From the NCBI GenBank assembly GCA_033032175.1, contig CM065321.1:7152501-7216500 (forward strand): DNA of 64,000 nt, written 5' to 3'. The stretch comes from Saturnia japonica (lineage: Eukaryota > Arthropoda > Insecta > Lepidoptera > Saturniidae). A program made the translations under genes and the position numbers. The notes under the pieces are model-generated. The model was not told the DNA's origin, made no database searches, and saw nothing but the letters and a program-made list of their open reading frames with translations. Below, in pieces: positions 58,891 to 64,000 of this stretch (positions are counted from its first letter, which is position 1; every line of letters starts with the position of its first letter).

Positions 58891-59789
58891 GTGAGTATTG
58901 TGGTTGCACCTACCTACCTAACTACAACATCTATACTGTAAAACAAATATAGCTACAGCAGAAAGAACAAATTTGTTCGTTTATTTAGGCCTAGATTTAG
59001 GCTAGAAAAAACTAGCCAACTTAGTTTGATCCAGTTTTCCTTAGTTGGTTTTTTTTTCAAGAAACCCCCAAGAATTTAGTGTTAACATTTACTTAGCAAC
59101 TTATTGATTTCTTTCCTAAGGTAACGGATTGAAAATCGACTTCTAATATATCCTCGCACTGCAAAATGTACTGTATACACCTAAAATTTGAATAAACAAA
59201 ATTTAAAAAGTATCAGTAGGTATACAAAAGTCAGTTGCATTAGTTAATGATATGACGCTATTAAAAACCACCATTCCACATATCGCTGTCGTCGAAAATA
59301 TTAATAAAATGATTTTATATTTATCAATTTTCAACGAGTCGTTTGGTTTGAGGTGAACGTGTTAATTTACGTGTTTAATAATTTGTCACCTCCCACGATA
59401 AAAGTCGACAACACGCCAGCCACTCTGATGTACGAAAACACATTTATAATATTATATTAACAATTAACCTAATAAAAAATATGTAATGCATGCTTTTTTT
59501 CTTTCTAACATTAGTTATTCGTTTCAGACCCTCTTTCTGAGATACTTGCGAACAAAGAAAAATAAGGCTGTTTGTAGTTTTACCTTGCCTACTTCTTTTG
59601 ACGCGTTTAGTAAAGGGGTAAAATTGAGAGCTGGTCGCGCGAAGTTTGTGACGGAAGTGCGATATAATGAAATTAGCTATCAATGATAAATAATAGTGTA
59701 ATTAAAATCAATGAAAATAATGTTTTACAACTTTAAATTATTTTCACATAATATAAATAATAAGTGTCAGTAATAGTACATTATGGTAC

Positions 59790-59902
59790 AAGTGTGTAAT
59801 GCTGGTGATTACCGCTGAGGCGCCATTGAGACCCGAGCCGTTAGGTGAGGGTCTTAAGAGAGCCGAGGACGGTAATCATCAATACACACGTGTATCATAC
59901 GA
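59790..59902. repeat. imperfect inverted repeat / stem-loop in groucho intron 2
   Basis: GTGTGTAATGCTGGTGATTACCG is mirrored by CGGTAATCATCAATACACACG about 45 bases later, around a GC-richer loop with GGCGCCATTGAGACCCGAG. It may be a small foldback element. Longer than a typical pre-miRNA. Confidence 0.5.
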
Positions 59903-59904
59903 CG

Positions 59905-60583
59905 TTTTTCAACACACTTGTGAAGAAAATAATAATAAAAAATCATTTTTCCTTGGAGTTTTCAGGTAGTAAACTTTGCATAACGTTAAATGCTTCACAT
60001 CTTATATCGGGCGGTGTACAACATAAATCATTTTCTTCATAACTAGTACTTGTAGACATTTTAATTATTAAATAACTAAAATTTCAACAGTGACAACGAG
60101 TTGTGAATTTTTTTTCGCTATGGCGGGAAAAATTAATCAGTTTGCGCGCGCATCTAACAATGGCGATCGGCCATAGACTAAAGGAATGAGGTTTCTTTTT
60201 TTTGGCTTTCCGCAGATAGCGTTTTAGCCACGTATAAAATGGGGAATTTAAAGTTTTCTTTATTACAGAGAAAACAAAAGTTATATTTGAGTGAAAGTTT
60301 TATTTATTAAACACGTACAAGTTGAAATTATCTATTTAAATACGAAGTTGTATGAAATGAGCAAGCAATAGGTACATTAATTTATTTGTTCTATTGATCA
60401 TTATCTTTTTTGTATCGAAACTTTTTTAAGAACAAAGCAACTCGACCAATAAAATTAAAAAAAAAACTCTTTAACTCACTTGTGAATAATAGGAATGAAA
60501 AAGTCACAGTTTGATTACAGGTGTCATTATGTGCCTAATTGCGGTGATATTAGAGCCACTTTATGAGCAAGTGTGTTGAAAAA
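59905..60583. mobile_element. probable non-autonomous DNA element with 16-bp TIRs
   Basis: TTTTTCAACACACTTG (59905-59920) is exactly inverted at 60568-60583 (CAAGTGTGTTGAAAAA). About 680 bp with no transposase. No convincing target duplication was seen, so the boundaries may extend slightly. Confidence 0.5.
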
Positions 60584-62554
60584 TGAATTTATATTATTAA
60601 TTTATGGCTAACTTCATCATAATATTGACACAGGGGATAATATTTTTGGAGTTCCATATTTTATATTTACGCTTTGGGAGTAGGTAGGTTCCTATTTAGT
60701 CTGATTTGGAAATGAGTCATGTTTTACCCACATTTTGTCTCTTGATAAAAACTTGTTTTAAGTACCTATGTTGAATTTCTAAAAGCAGACAGCCTTAGGC
60801 TATTTGCTTATTAGTTTTCAAATTGAAAGTAATTTTACATTTTACGTTCATTTGTATGTTTTATGTTTTCGAAAAATGTATGTCTCTCTGTAGGAAATAT
60901 ACAATCACTACGAAAAAGGAACACAAAAAATACACGGCCAATAACTCACTAGTATTTACATGGAAAATACCTCGAAAATAGGATAATCCCGGCTTGGCAC
61001 TGTCATCGACTATCAGACGAATCATCCCCTACCTGTCCCTTTGTGAAAATAGGATCTTTTTACCGGTTCTTTTTGGGATCTTCCTTCATTGTTATCTTAT
61101 CTAGTATACGATTCAGGCAGCCTTATTTATTTTTAAATGTGAACATTTAAAATCCCCCTTAAGGGCTTGATTATGTGGTTACTTTTGGTACAAACAAAAC
61201 CAATCTATTACCAAATAGTTCCTTTTTCTTGAATAATTCTCGTTATATTGTCACCATAAAAATACATTTTTTATTTTTTTTATCCCGTAGGTAAGTACTT
61301 CGCATAATAATGTATTTAATTTAGGCTATTTACGTTACATGAGATATTGCGACTGAGTTACATAGACCGAACTGTTAAAGAAAAAAATGCCATAAGTAGA
61401 TATAATAGTATATACATATATAATACTAATAAGGATTTCATGGAGTAATAAAACCCTGGTATATAATCACGTGTTAGTTACGTTAGTTAGTTAGTGTTAC
61501 GATTAGTGATTATCATTAATATTAGGTATAGTCGCTTCATCATCGTGTACCTAATTGTACAGACATTCTACATAAAGAAGCTTGTTTTATCTGACTTTGT
61601 ATAGGTTGACCCTAATAAATTTAATAGTAATTGGCAGATAAAGCTATCTATGTACAATAAACGTAAACACAAATTTAGACATTTACTGTACCTACCTACC
61701 ACTTATCATGATAAATAGACTCAAAAATAATTATTCCAGCTTCATTCCCAAAGAAAGCCAATGCTTTTGTCGTAGCCAGTATGTATACGACGTAGTGGTG
61801 GTTATAAAAAGTGAAGAAGCCTATCGTTTTACAATGATAACATCAGGCTCGAAACAGACTACATTGGATCAACATTCTACTAGTTTCACAATTCACCAAA
61901 CACAGCTGTGGATATGTGATAATACTGATTACCTATAGAAACCAATACAGTTTGTTAACCATTACACTGAAGGTACCACCTACCTATGCTTCCTCAGAAA
62001 CCGAAACGAGGATAAAAAGTGTTACAAACTAACTTACCAAAAACTAAATATACGTTTTTTTGGATTTACATAGGCAGGCAATTTCGCCAATGTCAAGTGT
62101 GACAAAGAGTGAGGTTACCTACCATGGGTGATTCTGTTATAACTGTTATATTTTTGACTAACATTTTTTTTAATTCTGTAAGCAATCTTTTTTCGTTTCT
62201 CCATGCATATTTTCATTATATTTTATAGTAAAAATGAAGGTGCAAAAAAGCATTTTGCTACAACTATAAAATATCGATAATGAGAATACAATTTCAAATG
62301 TTTCATGCCACAGTAGGTAGATAGGATAAAATCAATTTTATATATTTTTCAGATTAAAAAAAAAAATTATTTATGAATTGTAAACATTTTTAAACTCTTC
62401 ACTGCGATAAAAAATGCAAAAGGCAAAACCAATTTAAAGGCAAATTTCAGAAAAAGACATGATGCGGTAGGTACGGATTCAAATACCTACTATGGGACAT
62501 AAAAAATGACAGTTACAATGGAATCAACCTTATAAACACTGCGAAAAGAACGAA

Positions 62555-62640
62555 GAAGGTCCAAGTGAAGCTGTAAAAGCCGGCAGCGGCTTCAGGGCCC
62601 CTAAGGCTAACAGTGTAGTCAGATCTAAAAAAACGAAGAA
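62555..62640 (-). repeat. interspersed repeat family E, copy 2
   Basis: GTGAAGCTGTAAAAGCCGGC, GGCTTCAGGGCCCCTAAGGC and TAACAGTGTAGTCAGATCTA; inverse of 23040-23170. Confidence 0.55.
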
Positions 62641-64000
62641 GTTTAAACCAGCGACAAATATTTAGGTTTACTACTACAAATGCTATAAATAAATTTGAAG
62701 TGTCCGTTCGTGGTAATTGTGTTTCGTAGTACCCAATATAACTAATAGAGTAGACTGGTCTGAAATTGAGCCTGCGTTCAGGCAATCGTAACGAATACCC
62801 TTAAGCTTGATCGAGTTTAAATCTCTGGAGGATTGTCCGATAAGACTTAACATAAATAACGAAGAACGAGATGGGCAAACGATCGATAGGTAAAGATTGA
62901 AAATAATGATCACTTCAAACTATTCCGCAAATAATCATATTGTTAATTCATTTATTTCTTTAAAATATAAATTTTAATAATAATCTTATGGTAGAGATAT
63001 CCTTTCATCAGGAAAATAACTCGTTTGAAGTTTATTGCCTAGATATTGTAAAATTATGCCATCATGATTCCTTATCGGCGGCAATTTCGTTTTCAATGTG
63101 ATCGTTATGTGTGTAGGTAAAAGCAGGCAATAATCTAGAATTGAAATTGAACTGAATGGTTTATGCGACGATAAAAACATAAACATTACGTCTGTGACCC
63201 GGTACACATCGATAACCGATGTAAAACAAGTCGTTTGTTATAAACACCTTATCTCGACATTATGACAAGTGCTTCTTTGAACGTTCATATAACTATGTAT
63301 GTACATTCCATTTACTCCGAATTGAACTCAATAATACTTATACTATAAATAAATTATGAATTTAATTCTGAGGTGACCATATTTTATAGCAGTCGATTGC
63401 GATCTGCCTGTCGGTCGGGAGAGCTTTTTAAGTCGATCGCTAGAATTTCAGAAAAGTATAAAATACTTAGGTACCCTAAAGGTTTTCCGGCGGCTAACTA
63501 TATTCAAGTTACATATCCAAAAATAAGGTATTAATATAGACAATTTCCATTAAACATCTCAAAACTATGGCATCTGATTCCAAATCTCATTAGTGTTTAC
63601 AAATGCTTTTGCAGGTTGGCAGTCGATACTATAATATTTTGTGATAAATCGCCGACGTTCTATTTTGAGCACCCCTTCTCTAATTAATTAGATAATATCT
63701 GTTCAAATATTAATACCTATTAAATTCTTAACCGCTGGTTGTGACTGAAATTATCCGATGCGATCCCCGTTAGACCCAAATTTATACTTGGTCTTATGCT
63801 TGGGTCGGTTTAATTAAGGGTCGGAACTTTGGTCTCTTAACAAAAAAAGTAAGCTATTAATTTATGTGAAGCAAATAAACTCTTTCATAGAAGACAGAAG
63901 ACTCTTTACGTCGTGGTATTTGATGTTCAATAGATGCATAAACTACTAAGAGTACCTAACTATATTTACAAAAACAAATATAAAGTCAATTAATGCTAAA

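Larger units (their letters stand above)
58891..64000 (+). other. gro: groucho intron 2 (5' part)
   Basis: No further groucho exon was found. It contains a probable TIR transposon (59905-60583), a stem-loop near 59790-59900, a family E copy (62555-62640), and otherwise AT-rich unrecognised sequence. Short open frames here have no domains. Confidence 0.7.

Noticed and set aside
59486..59686. 66-codon open frame in groucho intron 2
   Set aside because: No domain, overlapping open frame on the opposite strand, and follows a retroelement tail phrase (CATTTATAATATTA).

Overview
The window is nuclear DNA of an insect, almost certainly a moth or butterfly. It is AT-rich and carries spliceosomal introns, dense short interspersed elements, RTE and CR1/Jockey-type LINEs, and the constantly recurring TAGGTA/TACCTA words typical of some lepidopteran intergenic DNA. 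Only two host protein genes are supported, both spliced. Phosphomevalonate kinase (PMVK) lies complete on the minus strand at the left edge. The 5' end of groucho (gro/TLE corepressor) lies on the plus strand at the right edge. The species cannot be named from this.

Left block (1-8.3 kb): PMVK has three coding exons (4097-4018, 3092-2896, 1032-749) that join in frame into 186 residues. Intron 2 holds an antisense, 5'-truncated, frameshifted LINE, and intron 1 holds a retroelement tail. Upstream come a hAT-like element (4509-4978) and a 2.9 kb RTE retrotransposon. The 5' part of that RTE (UTR and endonuclease) is inverted relative to its reverse transcriptase, with an 11-bp target duplication, the structure expected from twin priming. 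A diverged inverted repeat (122-262 / 5060-5195) brackets PMVK.

Middle block (8.3-51 kb): about 43 kb without a recognisable host gene. It is a patchwork of transposon relics: two pogo/Jerky-like elements of about 1.4 kb with TA duplications and a leftover transposase C-terminus, long-TIR MITEs, a tRNA-derived SINE, truncated RTEs and several anonymous families. Short GC-rich islands (best at 31.5-32.5 kb) look like regulatory DNA or orphan promoters. Motifs worth testing are a repeated CACGTG palindrome, three co-oriented CTCF-like cores, and a hammerhead-ribozyme-like fold inside one MITE.

Right block (51-64 kb): the groucho promoter (Inr plus a near-consensus DPE at +28), exon 1 (51290-51358), a 7.4 kb intron 1 containing GC islands and a 74-nt pre-miRNA-like hairpin, exon 2 (58793-58890), and part of intron 2. 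The remaining groucho exons lie beyond the window. PMVK (isoprenoid and juvenile-hormone precursor synthesis) and groucho (transcriptional repression) have no functional link visible here; they are simply neighbours across a gene desert.
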